This document shows positions 1 through 10,627 of a stretch of DNA of 64,000 nt, piece by piece. Position 1 is the stretch's first letter. Every line of letters starts with the position of its first letter. The DNA comes from Hemileia vastatrix (lineage: Eukaryota > Basidiomycota > Pucciniomycetes > Pucciniales > Zaghouaniaceae): positions 17,956,001 through 18,020,000 of the forward strand of contig JASXTE010000007.1 in the NCBI GenBank assembly GCA_030280995.1. The letters run 5' to 3'. The notes beneath the pieces are model-generated. The model did no database searches and was not told where the DNA came from. It was given only the letters and a program-made list of their open reading frames with translations. A program made the position numbers and the translations under genes.

Positions 1-1021
1 TTGAAAGGTCATTATATTTATTACTCAATGAATCATATTTAAGAGTTAGAGACAAATGTTCTTTCTCTAATTCTTTATTACGTGTTGCTAATTGAGAAAT
101 GTTCAATGTTAAGGATGAAATTGTATCACTAGTGAGCTTAACTGTCTGTTCCTCACAATCAGTCATTCTATTCCACAATGCTGAAACAATTCTATGGACA
201 GTTGGATTATTGTTAAAATATTCCATGTCCTCCTTTTCAATTCTCTCACTCTCCTGTGAAGTACTCATCTCACTAGTAGGTGGTTGCAACTGAGGATTAA
301 CTGTATTATCATTGTATATAGTACTGTTATTATGGATAAAAGACAAGTCAGGTGTATCTACTCTAAAACCCAAATTTCTTAAATCCTCCTCTATTTTTTG
401 TACAGATTTAACATCAATAGAATTACCTATATTGTAATTATCAGTATTATGTCTAATCTGAGAGGGTAAGTTACTTACCAAGGGATGGTTGCCAGGCCTG
501 ATTTTTGGCGCTTTTTTCCCTTGTAAGGGTGAGCTGAGGAAGTCAGATGAGGGGGTGGATCCCTGTTGCAACTGTGGCTTGTCCACTGTTGGTGAAACCA
601 GTCCCATTTCCATTTGTCTACCAGGATTTTCTCCTGGGAGTGAGTGGACCCTCCTTGGATAGGGGGTTGCTGATTTGATTGACTGGGCAGGCCTCCCTTT
701 AATTCTGCCATTGCCTGATTCATCTGCTGAAATCCTACCTTGCAATTGTTTTGCAACTGCTCTACTTCTTTGAACATGAGAGATTTTGATTCCTCTAGCT
801 TCAGAACCTGTTTGGCCAGGTGGGACAGTTGATCCTGAAGAGGAGGAGACGTCTTTTTGATAGTTATCTTTTTTAAGAGGGCGTCCTTTTCCTCTACACT
901 CATGCTTTCTGGTTGGGGGTACTGTTGTCCCTCCATGGTGATGTCCTGGAAAGTTTTTATTAGCTTTAGACCTGGTATTATAAGCAGGCTGTTCACTTAC
1001 ACTATCCTGAGGAGCACTCAT
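1..1021 (-). CDS. Gag polyprotein, N-terminal part (family II gypsy element, runs off window)
   Basis: An open frame starts at an ATG at 1021 and stays open for all 340 codons to the window edge. It begins MSAPQDSVSEQ. The first ~190 residues are Ser/Pro/basic and low in complexity; later residues (about 250-340) look helical and coiled-coil-like, with many Glu/Lys/Leu/Ser. The layout matches the N-terminus of the family I Gag at 5799 and 13810, including MEMGL near residue 140. It lies downstream of a recognisable primer site and LTR on the same strand, so it is the gag of a second, related Ty3/gypsy element. The capsid, zinc knuckle and Pol would lie left of position 1. A second conserved frame overlaps residues 8-182. 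Function inferred: virus-like particle protein. Confidence 0.75.
   Translation of the reverse strand, partial: MSAPQDSVSEQPAYNTRSKANKNFPGHHHGGTTVPPTRKHECRGKGRPLKKDNYQKDVSSSSGSTVPPGQTGSEARGIKISHVQRSRAVAKQLQGRISADESGNGRIKGRPAQSIKSATPYPRRVHSLPGENPGRQMEMGLVSPTVDKPQLQQGSTPSSDFLSSPLQGKKAPKIRPGNHPLVSNLPSQIRHNTDNYNIGNSIDVKSVQKIEEDLRNLGFRVDTPDLSFIHNNSTIYNDNTVNPQLQPPTSEMSTSQESERIEKEDMEYFNNNPTVHRIVSALWNRMTDCEEQTVKLTSDTISSLTLNISQLATRNKELEKEHLSLTLKYDSLSNKYNDLS
475..945 (-). CDS. Overlapping alternative-frame protein inside gag (family II), candidate spliced exon
   Basis: In a different frame from Gag, this stretch encodes a coherent protein: a Lys-rich segment, a heptad-like helix (about DQLSHLAKQVLKLEESK), a Pro/Gln-rich part, a WKWDW motif and a C-terminus reading IPW before TAA. 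The same arrangement (IKK, Pro-Gln, helix, WKWDY, PLPW-stop) occurs in family I within the same part of gag. The frame joins the gag start in phase if a 55-nt intron (946-1000) is removed, giving MSAPQDS followed by DITMEG. The stop codon overlaps a GTAAGT donor-like sequence. Either a second product made by splicing or an overlapping ORF; no function is known. It could still be a by-product of Gag composition, but the cross-family match argues against that. Confidence 0.45.
   Translation of the reverse strand, partial: DITMEGQQYPQPESMSVEEKDALLKKITIKKTSPPLQDQLSHLAKQVLKLEESKSLMFKEVEQLQNNCKVGFQQMNQAMAELKGGLPSQSNQQPPIQGGSTHSQEKILVDKWKWDWFHQQWTSHSCNRDPPPHLTSSAHPYKGKKRQKSGLATIPW
946..1000 (-). other. 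Candidate 55-nt spliceosomal intron at the start of family II gag
   Basis: GTAAGT begins directly after the seventh codon. A CTAAT branch-like sequence lies upstream of a TTTCCAG acceptor. Length 55 nt is typical of small fungal introns. Removal changes frame from Gag into the conserved alternative frame. Family I has GTAAGT at the equivalent place, but there I could not find an acceptor that joins the two frames. Confidence 0.4.
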
Positions 1022-1532
1022 ATTGTTCAGAATAACAATATTTTACGTCTACAAAAGGAAAAAACTCTGTGGAATTAGTAGACAAAAGATATTAGCAATT
1101 ATATTACTAATAAAAAAGCAATGGAGCTTACCCTGAATTTATATCTTTATTTATTTAAATAAAATATAAGAAAAATTCGAAAAAATCTGTTAAAAATATA
1201 ATAATAAGTTTAACTAGACCTCTATAAGGGTGATTAATTAGCTTACCAAGCTTTAGCCAAATACCAATTTTATTGGGTGTTATATTGGTGTCCAAATACC
1301 AAGTGAAATTGGGTTTATATTGGGTACAGTTACTACTGTAAATATCTAATTTTTATGATAAAAAATTAGTACAATTATTATAAGGATTCTTTTCCGCAAT
1401 CAATGAGTTATGATGACCCACTAATATGCAGCAGACACAAATATTTGGTTAATTTTGAGTTGTACTAAGGTAAAAATCACGTCCCAAGGCTTATACTAAA
1501 TAATAAGTAAAATATAAGGAAAGACCCCCAAT
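1022..1532 (-). other. 5' leader and primer-binding site of family II element
   Basis: Untranslated leader between LTR and gag. Directly after the LTR end (1533), with a 2-nt spacer, the minus strand reads TGGGGGTCTTTCC (1530 to 1518), the candidate primer-binding site. Family I has TGGGGGCCTTTCC at the same place. I could not assign the primer tRNA. The rest is AT-rich with no convincing gene. Confidence 0.55.
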
Positions 1533-2709
1533 TGTCAGTACTGTCTAGTATATAAGTATGATATAATAGTGTTATTTTATGGTCCAACTACTTATTAATA
1601 AATGATTTAGTGATTAAACCTCAGGGGAAGACTAATAGAATAGTTATACTCAAGTTAAACTCACAATACTTGGATTTAAATGCGTGCTAGTGGTGGAAAA
1701 TAGAAGAATAAAATATAGTTATAGCTTTTATAAAGATAATATCAATTTATAAGGGCTTTATAATATATTTCTAGATGTTAATAATTGTAGTGTAGTGTTT
1801 ATTTGAAGTGTAGTAATTGAATGATTATCATAAACCGTCAAAATCCCTCCTTACTTATACCCAAATCCACTGGAGTGCACAGACCTTCAATCCAGATGAT
1901 GTCACTGCTATCCCCGGCAATTACAGCACTGTGAGGGCCCATCACCTCCCCATGGCGTCCACTTCAAGCAGTTTCAACACCCAGACCTCCAGTAAGGACC
2001 CTCCATCACTATTAATAATAACACAGAGTCATACCATAAATAGAAAACCCAGATAAAAGCGGATACCATAAAGAAACAGGTAAAATAAAAGATCAAAAAG
2101 AGATTTAATGAAACTAAAAGCATATAAAGGAAACAAATAAAATGTCCAAGCCCCCAATAACATCCCCAAGCATCCACATTAACCCAAAAACATATTTCCA
2201 ACCCATAAATCCGTGAATAACCATCCAAGGAAGTAATTTTAGTTGTCCAAACTGGGTGTATGCGCCTGATATAGGTGTCTATGCTTCTGTAGGCGTTGTG
2301 AGTCCACTGATTTCGTCCATATGACCTAAAATAAGCAGAAAAACAAAGGTTATAGGCTATTAAGGGGCTAAAACCCACTTATATACCTAAATATACATTA
2401 TATACTGCATATTTCACTGAATATGAGATTTATGTATACATATAAGCTTATGTATGTCAATAATTACTTCATATCACTTAAGATAAGTATATTATGACTC
2501 CATTAACACCTTAATAAGTATTATTAGGCCATGGATAAGCTATTTAAACTATTATAAATTATATAATAGAATAATAATTATATATATATATAATAAAATA
2601 ATATATATTATTATTTTAACCTTATTTTTAAGATATAAGCTTAATCTAGTTAAGGTTATCTTATTTTAAGCATAAGAAATACTCAGTCCTAAGGATATTT
2701 AGGCTGACA
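1533..2709 (-). mobile_element. 5' LTR of family II Ty3/gypsy element, inserted in copy A
   Basis: On the minus strand it starts TGTCAGCC at 2709 and ends GACA at 1533 (1177 bp), with the same TGTC/GACA ends as family I. The right boundary abruptly interrupts copy A of family I; the adjacent AAAAG (2710-2714) is the likely 5-bp target duplication, whose partner lies outside the window. A GC-richer stretch lies at about 1830-2000. Confidence 0.75.
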
Positions 2710-5700
2710 AAAAGAAGCAGTATTTATTTTATGTAATAAATCATCCATTTCAGTTTTTGTTCTACCTTTACATTGGGTCAGTGAGTTACAAGATTTCAAC
2801 AAATGCCCAGAAGGTCTAGGAGAAGAAATTTTGAATTTTCTTTTCCCATTCATTCCTAAGGTAAAGCAATTATTTGCTGGGTCCAGTTTCACACCAAACA
2901 TGGTTAAAATATCATTTCCCATAATAAACCAATTGCTCAAATTATCATTTTTCATGACAACAAACTCACAAATATCTCTGACAAAACCACCATTATATTT
3001 GAAAAATACAGAGGTTTTGTATTTGCCAATAGGAAATAAGGTAGAACCATACCCTCTCCATTTTTCAGAAGTTATAGGCAATAATTTACCCAAATATTCC
3101 TTATCCACTGAAGCCAAAGCTTTTTCAGATACTACACTTCCTCCAGCACCAGAATCAAGAACTACATCAACATTTTTACCATTAATGATAACAGGTGCCT
3201 TTAAAGGGGATATAGGAATAGAATTGTTAGTAATATCTTTAATTATCTCAGCATTTTCTACTGAAGATAAATTCAATACACAATCTTCAGATATATTATT
3301 TAAATAATGGACATCATGTTCCAACATTAAAACATCTTTAACAGATTCATTGTCATAGGAGATATTACTTTCACAGTCACTGGAAGAATTATTGACATCA
3401 AGTTCAACTTCATCAGTGTCTTCATTTTGTTCAACAAGATGAATTTTCTTGTCACAAACATGACCCTTCTGCCACGGTTTGTTACATTTATAACAAGTAT
3501 TTGTTGCATATTTTTTAGGTGCAACTGGGGCAGAGGGTTTACCAGATTTTTCTGGGAGCTTTATAGAAGGTTTATTCTGATCATTATAAGATTTACTAAG
3601 GTAATTCTTTGGTTCATATCTATGGTTGAGTAGTACTTCATTACAGATATTAATGAAAGAAGAATTTTCCCTTACATGCTCAGTTCTAGCAACAATCAAA
3701 TCCCTAAGAGAATTTGGTAATTTATACAAGATTTTATCTCTCCAAATATCATAATCCAACTTTGGATCAATTGCTCTAAGGATTTTAGTTATTTTCATCA
3801 GAAAAAAAATGGGCTTTTCAACAGAGGAGGATACATATTTAGTATTCTCATACAGTCTCTGCTGAGCTAACCTGAATTTTGAACCACCAAACTGATTCTC
3901 AATCAAGGATTTCCAATCATTCCATGTATAATGATTGTTATCTAAGAGGACAGATTCATACCACATCAAGGCTACATTGGAAAATAAAGAAATTAGCTTA
4001 GAAACAATTTCTTCATCAGGTAGTTTATAAGATCTCTTTAAATTATCAATTCTCTGGATAAAGTGTTGCCAATCAGAGGAAGAATCACCATCAAAGGTAG
4101 GATATTGGTCTAACTTAGGCCAATTTTTCTGACTACTGGGATGGTCCACTTTTTGGTTTGAATTATTTATTATTAATAATTCCTGAAGTTTAGCCAGGTG
4201 TTCAGAAATTTCATTATTTACAGAAACAGCTGGTGCATGACCATCACAAGATTTTTTGCTAGTAGCAAAAGATTTTACAGACTCATTGTCAGTTTGTTTA
4301 ATGGTTGAAATATGAGGAAGAAAGGATGAACTTTGCTCAGGTCTTTTCCCTTTATTTTTATGCAGCTTATTTACAGAAATCTCATTTAATTCATTATTGG
4401 TGTTTAAGGTTGAGAACTTTTCCTGTAGGTCAGACACATAGTTTCTTATTCTTGGAATTTCAGACATCTGGTCATTTACTTTTGCAAGAGATAGAACATT
4501 TCTGTCCTCAGAAACTGAGTGTTTGGTACTTAGTGCATGGAAATCATTTTTTAGCTTCTTAAACTCATTTTGCAGAGATTTTATTTCATTTTTGAATGAA
4601 TAATTTTCCTCAATAAGGGGTTTCAATTCACTCAAGGTCTTATGTAGACTGATATTTCTATCTGAGATAGCTCTATGGTCACTTCTTATTTGTTTTTGTT
4701 GACTAAGAACAATATTCAATGTTTCTTTGATTTTTAAATAAGCTGTATCTTGTACAGAAGAACTCACTTTAAATTGCAAGTGTAAATTATTTAATCTATC
4801 ATTTTCATGGATTAACACATCTCTCACATGTTTGTCTTTTACAATATTAAAATCAAGGGTATCTTTCAATATTTCCTCAGAAGTTTTTTCAATTAAGGTA
4901 TAGATTTCAGGGGGAACAGAATCATTTTTAATTGCAAGAGAAGGATTAATTAAAGATGTAGAAGTTAAATGTAAAGGTTCATCAAATGACAATTTGCTAA
5001 TTACATCAATAGGGCTACTAGTTATAGGAAGCTGTCTTTTAACAGGTTTAACTGTTCTTTCACCATGTTCAATAATATTACCTGCAGAAGAAGATTTATT
5101 AGAAAACATACCCAAGTGACTATCAACAAAATTACTTACCATGGCAGAGGAGGAAACTTCCCCTGAGACTGGGTTTGGGATTGTGCTTGGGCCTTCTTTC
5201 TCCTGCCTTATTGGTAGGGATGAGGAGGTGGATGGAAATTGGGTGTTCTGGATGGGCCAGGCTGATGATGAGGAGGGTGTTGCACATTCTGTTGGTAGTG
5301 ACTCACTAGATAATCCCATTTCCATTGCTCTACTTCCATAGTATTTGGATTTTGGATGGTTGAGCTGGGTGGCTGTGAAGGTTGATTGGGAGGCAACTGA
5401 GGAGGGGCCTGGGCCTGAATCTGGTTCCTGAGTTCTTGGACCTGATCCCACAATGTGTCTACCTTTGCTTTGTACGTCATATTTTCTGTCTTCAACTCTT
5501 TTATATGACTGGATAGGTTGCTGATTTGTTGTGGCAGAGGAAGCTTTTTTATTTTGAAGCCTTTTGGAAGACCTTCTTGAGGCACTAGAGGCTTTACTTC
5601 CTTCTGTGGTACTGGGGGAAGGGGGTTTGGTTTGTTTGCATTTCCTGTCATTTCCACATCGTGCAGTATGTGAATTCTTTGTGTTAGTATAAGATTTTTT

Positions 5701-5799
5701 ATGACCAACTTTAGAAGAACTTACAGTGTCAGCATCATAGTCAATTTCTATTTCATCCACTTGCATGTTATCCATTTTTTCTGCCAAATTGTTGGACAT
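2689..5799 (-). pseudogene. Gag-protease of family I copy A, truncated by the family II insertion
   Basis: Same protein as at 13810 in copy B, with few substitutions. Start MSNNLAEKMDNMQ; coiled coil at about residues 330-465; retrotransposon Gag core around 560-660 (WPKLDQYPTFDGD, FIQRIDNL); zinc knuckle C-x2-C-x7-H-x-C near 770 (CYKCNKPW, GHVC); aspartic protease with DSGAGGS near 878. The element sequence stops at 2710, and the last residues (about CQPKYP) are read from the inserted LTR. The C-terminal end of the Gag-Pro frame and all of Pol are missing here; they should lie left of the family II element, beyond the window. A TAA shortens the overlapping second frame after HPYQ, as in copy B. 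Confidence 0.85.
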
Positions 5800-6491
5800 A
5801 CTAGTGGGAAGATTTATAATTTACTTTTTATTTTATAAAAAATAATAAAAGTTAGTCAATAATTGCTCCAAATAATAAAAAAAAATTTTTATTAATTAAA
5901 TTATAGAAAAAATAATTTTCAATATAAAGTAATAATTAAAAAAAATTAATTTTTTTAAAAAAAATGGATTGCAAGGTTAAATTGGGAATAACAATCAAGT
6001 TAATTCAACCAATTAATTACCAATATTAAATATGGCAATATATTTGGGACTAAGCACAATGTACTTTTAAGTCAACCAAAATTAACAATAATTAATAATA
6101 AAAAAAATTAAATTAATAATTCAATTTGTATTAATAAAAAATGTCAATTCTTCTCGGACTAAGAGGATTTAACACAATATAATGGTCAACTAGGAAAAAA
6201 AAAAATTTTAAAAATTGAACACTTACACTCAGTGAATCAGCAATTAAGCCACAATCACTGTTATTGCAATAAAAATATAGTAATGTGAGTGAGAGGCGCA
6301 AAGGTGAACTTAATATAGTGATCAAAAAATCACTTCAAAATAATATAAAAATTAATATTATATAAACCTAAGATGTCGAACCCAATTTCAAAACACAGTC
6401 GCGGAAAAAGTTTCATTTTGCTAGGTGGTCCGTGCGTTTTGTCGTTTGTCGCCAGGCTCGATCGTCGTCGTCGTTTGGAAAGGCCCCCAGT
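5800..6491 (-). other. 5' leader and primer-binding site of copy A
   Basis: 692 bp between LTR and gag, AT-rich with long A/T runs. The primer-binding site TGGGGGCCTTTCC reads from 6489 to 6477 after a 2-nt spacer. A GC-rich block with GTCGTCGTC repeats (about 6410-6520) follows. Small frames here are not credible genes. Confidence 0.6.
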
Positions 6492-7627
6492 TGTCGGTCA
6501 GTCGTCTAGAAGAGGTAAGAAAAATAGGAGAAAAAGGAGGAGAAAAGGAGGAGGACAAAGGAAAATAAAGAAATAAACCAAATCTATATATATAATTTAT
6601 TTGAGAGGGAGACAACGGTGAGCAACTTTGAGAGGTGACAAAAACTTAGATTTTATTAATAATAATATTATTAAATGTAAGGGTACTGCGCGGCAAACAA
6701 TTTTAATTACTATTAGACTTAAAGCAACCTTTGATTTGTTGTATAGAATTTAAATTAGATCTGTATTACTAATAAAAAAATATAAACGTAATAAAATGGT
6801 TATTTAATTTGTTGAGTGTATAATAAGTGATGAGGCTACAGGGGATTATCCAAGGCCCTTTTATAGGAAATGGGTCCTCTGAAGCGCTACTATCTTTTTA
6901 AATACAATGATTAGAATGGAATAAAACAAATATATCAAAAGAGTAAAGGAAACATAACAATATAGAGAAAAACATGAAACAAATAATTAAAACCCCAATT
7001 AAGAATCCAATTTCCCCACCATTAATTCCCAAATCAGTAAGTGACAATAGTGAATAACTAAACAAGATTGTAAACATAGGAACTATGCGAAATATAATTC
7101 CAAACAGATGGTACATTCTGATTAAAGGACATTTTAAGTGAAACAAAAAATAATTTGACGCAACAAAACAAGCAATTAATCTCAATTTAGTCCAAATTAA
7201 TTTATTTGTTTTTTCTAACACAATTAAGGGTCAAAAGAAGCGTCATTAATTATTGTTTAGTATCATATGAGAGGTATTATTTAATATATAAATTTAAGTA
7301 ATTAATTTAAATATATTATAAATCAATTTTACACTTGTAATTATAATATATGTTTTTTAATTAATTAAATATAAATTTATAATTATTAAATACATAAAAA
7401 TGCGCCATTATTTGTAGAATATATTATATTATGCTCAATTTAATTGTATATAAAAATATATATAACCAATAAATTTAATGTAACACTTGTATATAATAAA
7501 ATTCTTATATAATTTCATTATGCAATAAAATATTAAGTTATATTCATTAAATACAAGTCTTACCCACTCTTTAAGGTTTTATAATTTATATATCATTTAC
7601 TGGACTCCTGGAATAGCCTGGCTGACA
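6492..7627 (-). mobile_element. Family I LTR 1 (3' LTR of copy B, 5' LTR of copy A)
   Basis: 1136 bp, starting TGTCAGCC at 7627 and ending GACA at 6492 on the minus strand. Shared between copies A and B. It differs from the LTR at 14503-15638 by only a few bases, so the array is young. It contains a TATAAAAG box (6858-6865) and a frame for a hydrophobic peptide of about 107 codons. Confidence 0.9.
6858..6865 (-). promoter_or_regulatory. TATA box of family I LTR
   Basis: TATAAAAG on the minus strand, followed by GGCCTTGGATAATCCCCTGTAGC. The same block is present in every family I LTR (14869-14876, 23144-23151, 29766-29773, 37774-37781) and in the diverged solo LTR at 39130-39137, which supports a conserved U3 core promoter. 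Confidence 0.6.
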
Positions 7628-7661
7628 CTCCCTCACTCTAAAAAAAACAATAAAAAAAATG

Positions 7662-10627
7662 CTAAGATTTTTTATTTTTGTATTTTTTCAACAGAGCAGG
7701 CAGATTTGAAATTTCCTTGCCAGGTATCCATGCATCATGTTCAGATGATTTGTTCTTATATCTCAATAAATATTCAGTACCTCTCTCAGAAGTGATAATT
7801 CTATCATTGCGAATTTTATCAATTTCTGCTGTTTCTGTGACATCCTGAGGGTTCTTCTTAGGTCTTCCTCTTCTTTTTGGAAATAAGTCACTGTTGGAAG
7901 TATAAGGTTTAAGCAAAGAAATGGGAAAAACAGGATGTTTCCTATCATATGGAGAATACAATACAACTTCTACTGCATTATCACCTACCATTCTTTTAAC
8001 AACAAATGGTCCTACAAAAGGATCTTTTAATTTGTGGTTACCCTGTAAATTGAAATGGACAGTAGAGATCAACACTTCATCACCCTTGTTAAATGTGTAT
8101 TCTTTATGGGATTTATCCCATCTTTTCTTTTCATATTCAAATGCTTTATCAATACAACTTTGAGCATGTTTTCTGCATAGCTGTTGCATTTGCATAAAAG
8201 ATTTTACACCAGGGTGTAGTTCCAACTTAGGTAATTTATTATTGAGAATCTGAGCAGGAGTGTTTGGGACATAACCTAACCAAAGCTCAAAAGGCTTTTT
8301 CTCAGTGACAGAATGAACAGTGCTATTATATGCAAATTCAAGACCAGGCAAAAGAGTGACCCAATCATGAGTAAATCTGTCATTGTCTTTATATTCTAAA
8401 CCAAAGGCACAATACCTTCTAATCATATCTTCCAGAGTTTGAATCATTCTTTCAGCTAGACCGTCAGTCTGAGGATGGTGAGCTGTAGACAATTTTAACT
8501 CACAGCCACAAATATCCATCAAAGAGGTCCAAAACTCAGAAGTAAATTTTGGATCCCTATCAGAGATAATGGATTTTGGAAAACCAATAATATTAAACAT
8601 GTAAGACCACCATAAGAAAGCTAATTCTTTGGTGGATACATCTTTGTGGGTTGGAATAAATTTGCACATTTTTGTGAATCTATCCACTATTACCCAACAA
8701 GAGTTAAAGCTGTCTTTACCTGCAACAAGAAGACCAGTGACAAAATCCATATTAATGATTTGCCAGGGAGCACTAGGTGCTTCAATATGTTGTAATAACC
8801 CTGCTCTCTTACCTGTTAACCTTTTAGATTTTTGGCAGGAATCACAAGATTCAACATATAATTTTGTGTCTTCAGACATATTAGCCCACCATGCAGTGTT
8901 TTTGATTCTAATCAATGTTTTTTCAAGATCAAAATGACCAGCTAATATGTCATCATGACAAAGTTTGAGGATAGTTTCTTTCATTGAAGGAGGAATAACA
9001 ATTACATTGGTAAGCTTCCTTCTATAATATATATAACCATCTTCAATAGAAAACTTTCCTTTATGTAAAGCATTTTGGTACTTTGCAGGAAGAGTTTTTA
9101 TTAATGCTTGAATTGAAGCATTCTTAGGATCATTCAAAATAGTAACTAATTTATTTAAGTCAGAATCCTTATCATATGAATCCAGTATTAACTGTAATAA
9201 CTCTTCTTCCATATCAACTATAAATATACCATGTATATGAACAGTATCATCTTCAGGTACATAAGCAGGATTGGAGTCATTATTTGGCAGAGGCAATATG
9301 GAGAGAATATCAACATTAGAATGAACATTTCCAGCTCTATGGATAATAGTCATCCTTCTTCTGTATTCTTGAACAGCAAGTTGCCACCTGAACATATGTC
9401 TGTTAGGTGTTTTGAGGTTTAAGAGAGATTTCACAGCACTACAGTCAGTTACCAACTCAAATTTTTGGTCATCCAAGTAGTAATGAAGTTTCTCAAGAGC
9501 CCAAACAACTGCTAAGCACTCCAATTGAGTGGCACCATATTTCAATTCACTATTTCTTAAGGTTCTTGAAATATAACAAATTACAACCTCTGAGGATTTA
9601 TCATTAATAATTTGCTTTTGGTGAAGGGCAGCACCCAGACCAATAAAGCTAGCATCTGTATAAAGTACAAATGGCTTGTTAAAATCTGGAAGAGCCAATA
9701 TAGGGGCTGCCATTAAGCAACTTTTTAATGTATTAAAAGCTTTCTGACAGTCATTATTCCAGAGAAAAGCAACATCTTTTCTGGTTAGTTTTGTAAGAGG
9801 CAAGGCTATGACCTGATAATTTTTAATATATTGTCTATAATAGCCACACATACCCAAAAAACTTTGGATTTCCCTTACAGAAGTTGGTGCTTTCACATTC
9901 TGAATGGCAGCAACTTTATTATGGTCTACACAAATTTGTAAGCCTGACACAACATGGCCAAGGACTTTCAAAGATTGAAAACCAAATTTACACTTTTTTA
10001 AAGATAAGGTCATATTGATTTCATCCATTTTTTGGAAAACTCTATTCAAGTGAATCATATGTTCATCAAAAGTTTTAGAAAAAAAAATAATATCATCAAT
10101 ATAAACCATGAGCCAACCTTCAATAATTTCTTGATGGAAAGTGTTATCCATGACCTTCTGGAAAACTGAAGGAGCATTTTTAGGGCCAAATGGCATCCTA
10201 ACATACTTATATATTCCCATATGAGTAGCAATAAGCAAAAATTTTTGAGAATTTTTCTCAACTGGAACTTGATGATACCCTTTATTACCATCCAGACAAC
10301 TAATAAATTTTGCACCTTGCAAGGTAGCATGTATTGAATTAATTCTGGGTAAAGGATAAATATCATCAACAGTATAAGTTTTAAAGCTCTGTAATCTCCA
10401 CATAATCTAGCTTTATCTTTTTCATAAGAAATTAAGACTGGGGAGATGACACAATATTTGGGGGTGACATCCACTTTCTCAATGATATTCATTTTCAATA
10501 ATGTTACAATATTATCTTCAATATCTTTTCTTTTTGATGGAGAAGCAGGATATGGTTTTTTCTTAAGGGTAGGAGGAATATCACTCAAATTACAGGATAA
10601 GGCAATCTTCATTTCTTCCTGAACAAT
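7662..10627 (-). CDS. Pol polyprotein of copy B: RT, RNase H, integrase, AT-hook, chromodomain
   Basis: The RT N-terminus (KKKPYPASPSKRKDIEDN) is in frame with the protease but behind a TGA (10628-10630). At 10379-10385 the frame moves by -1 and then runs open from ATG 10403 to 7662 (913 codons). Features in order: RT catalytic YIDD (WLMVYIDDII); RNase H (VLYTDASF, then a DILS end); integrase zinc finger (H...H...CDSC); catalytic Asp in MDFVTG, Asp in SDRDPKF, Glu in AERMIQ; RRGRPKK AT-hook; chromodomain (EYLLRYKNKSSEHDAWIP) at the end. The chromodomain suggests targeting of integration to marked chromatin (known for chromoviruses). Copy-specific changes: GLP to GLL in integrase and R to I at the RNase H end. 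Possibly still functional only if both recoding events occur. Confidence 0.85.
10379..10385 (-). promoter_or_regulatory. Candidate -1 ribosomal frameshift heptamer (T TTA AAA) in RT, copy B
   Basis: In the incoming frame the codons are GCT TTA AAA CTT, so T TTA AAA is set as a classic X XXY YYZ slippery site. A -1 slip gives AAA then ACT TAT ACT, exactly the RT frame (TYTVDDIYPLP). The same bases occur at 18654-18660 (copy C) and 34251-34257 (copy D). The related relic E is in one frame here (DPNTFTVDD), so the shift is a derived trait of family I. An old single-base deletion in the source copy is the alternative. Confidence 0.45.

Noticed and set aside
2831..3307. 158-codon plus-strand frame opposite the protease (also at 10842 and 19117)
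   Set aside because: Antisense shadow of the protease; recurs only because the copies are near-identical and has no independent support.
5208..5708. Second-frame ORF in copy A treated as an independent gene
   Set aside because: Same overlapping frame as in copy B, cut by the same stop; described once for family I instead of as a separate gene.
6373..6576. Basic peptide frame with GKKNRRKRRRKGGG across the LTR/primer-site border
   Set aside because: Antisense to LTR and leader, composed of purine runs; not conserved as protein.
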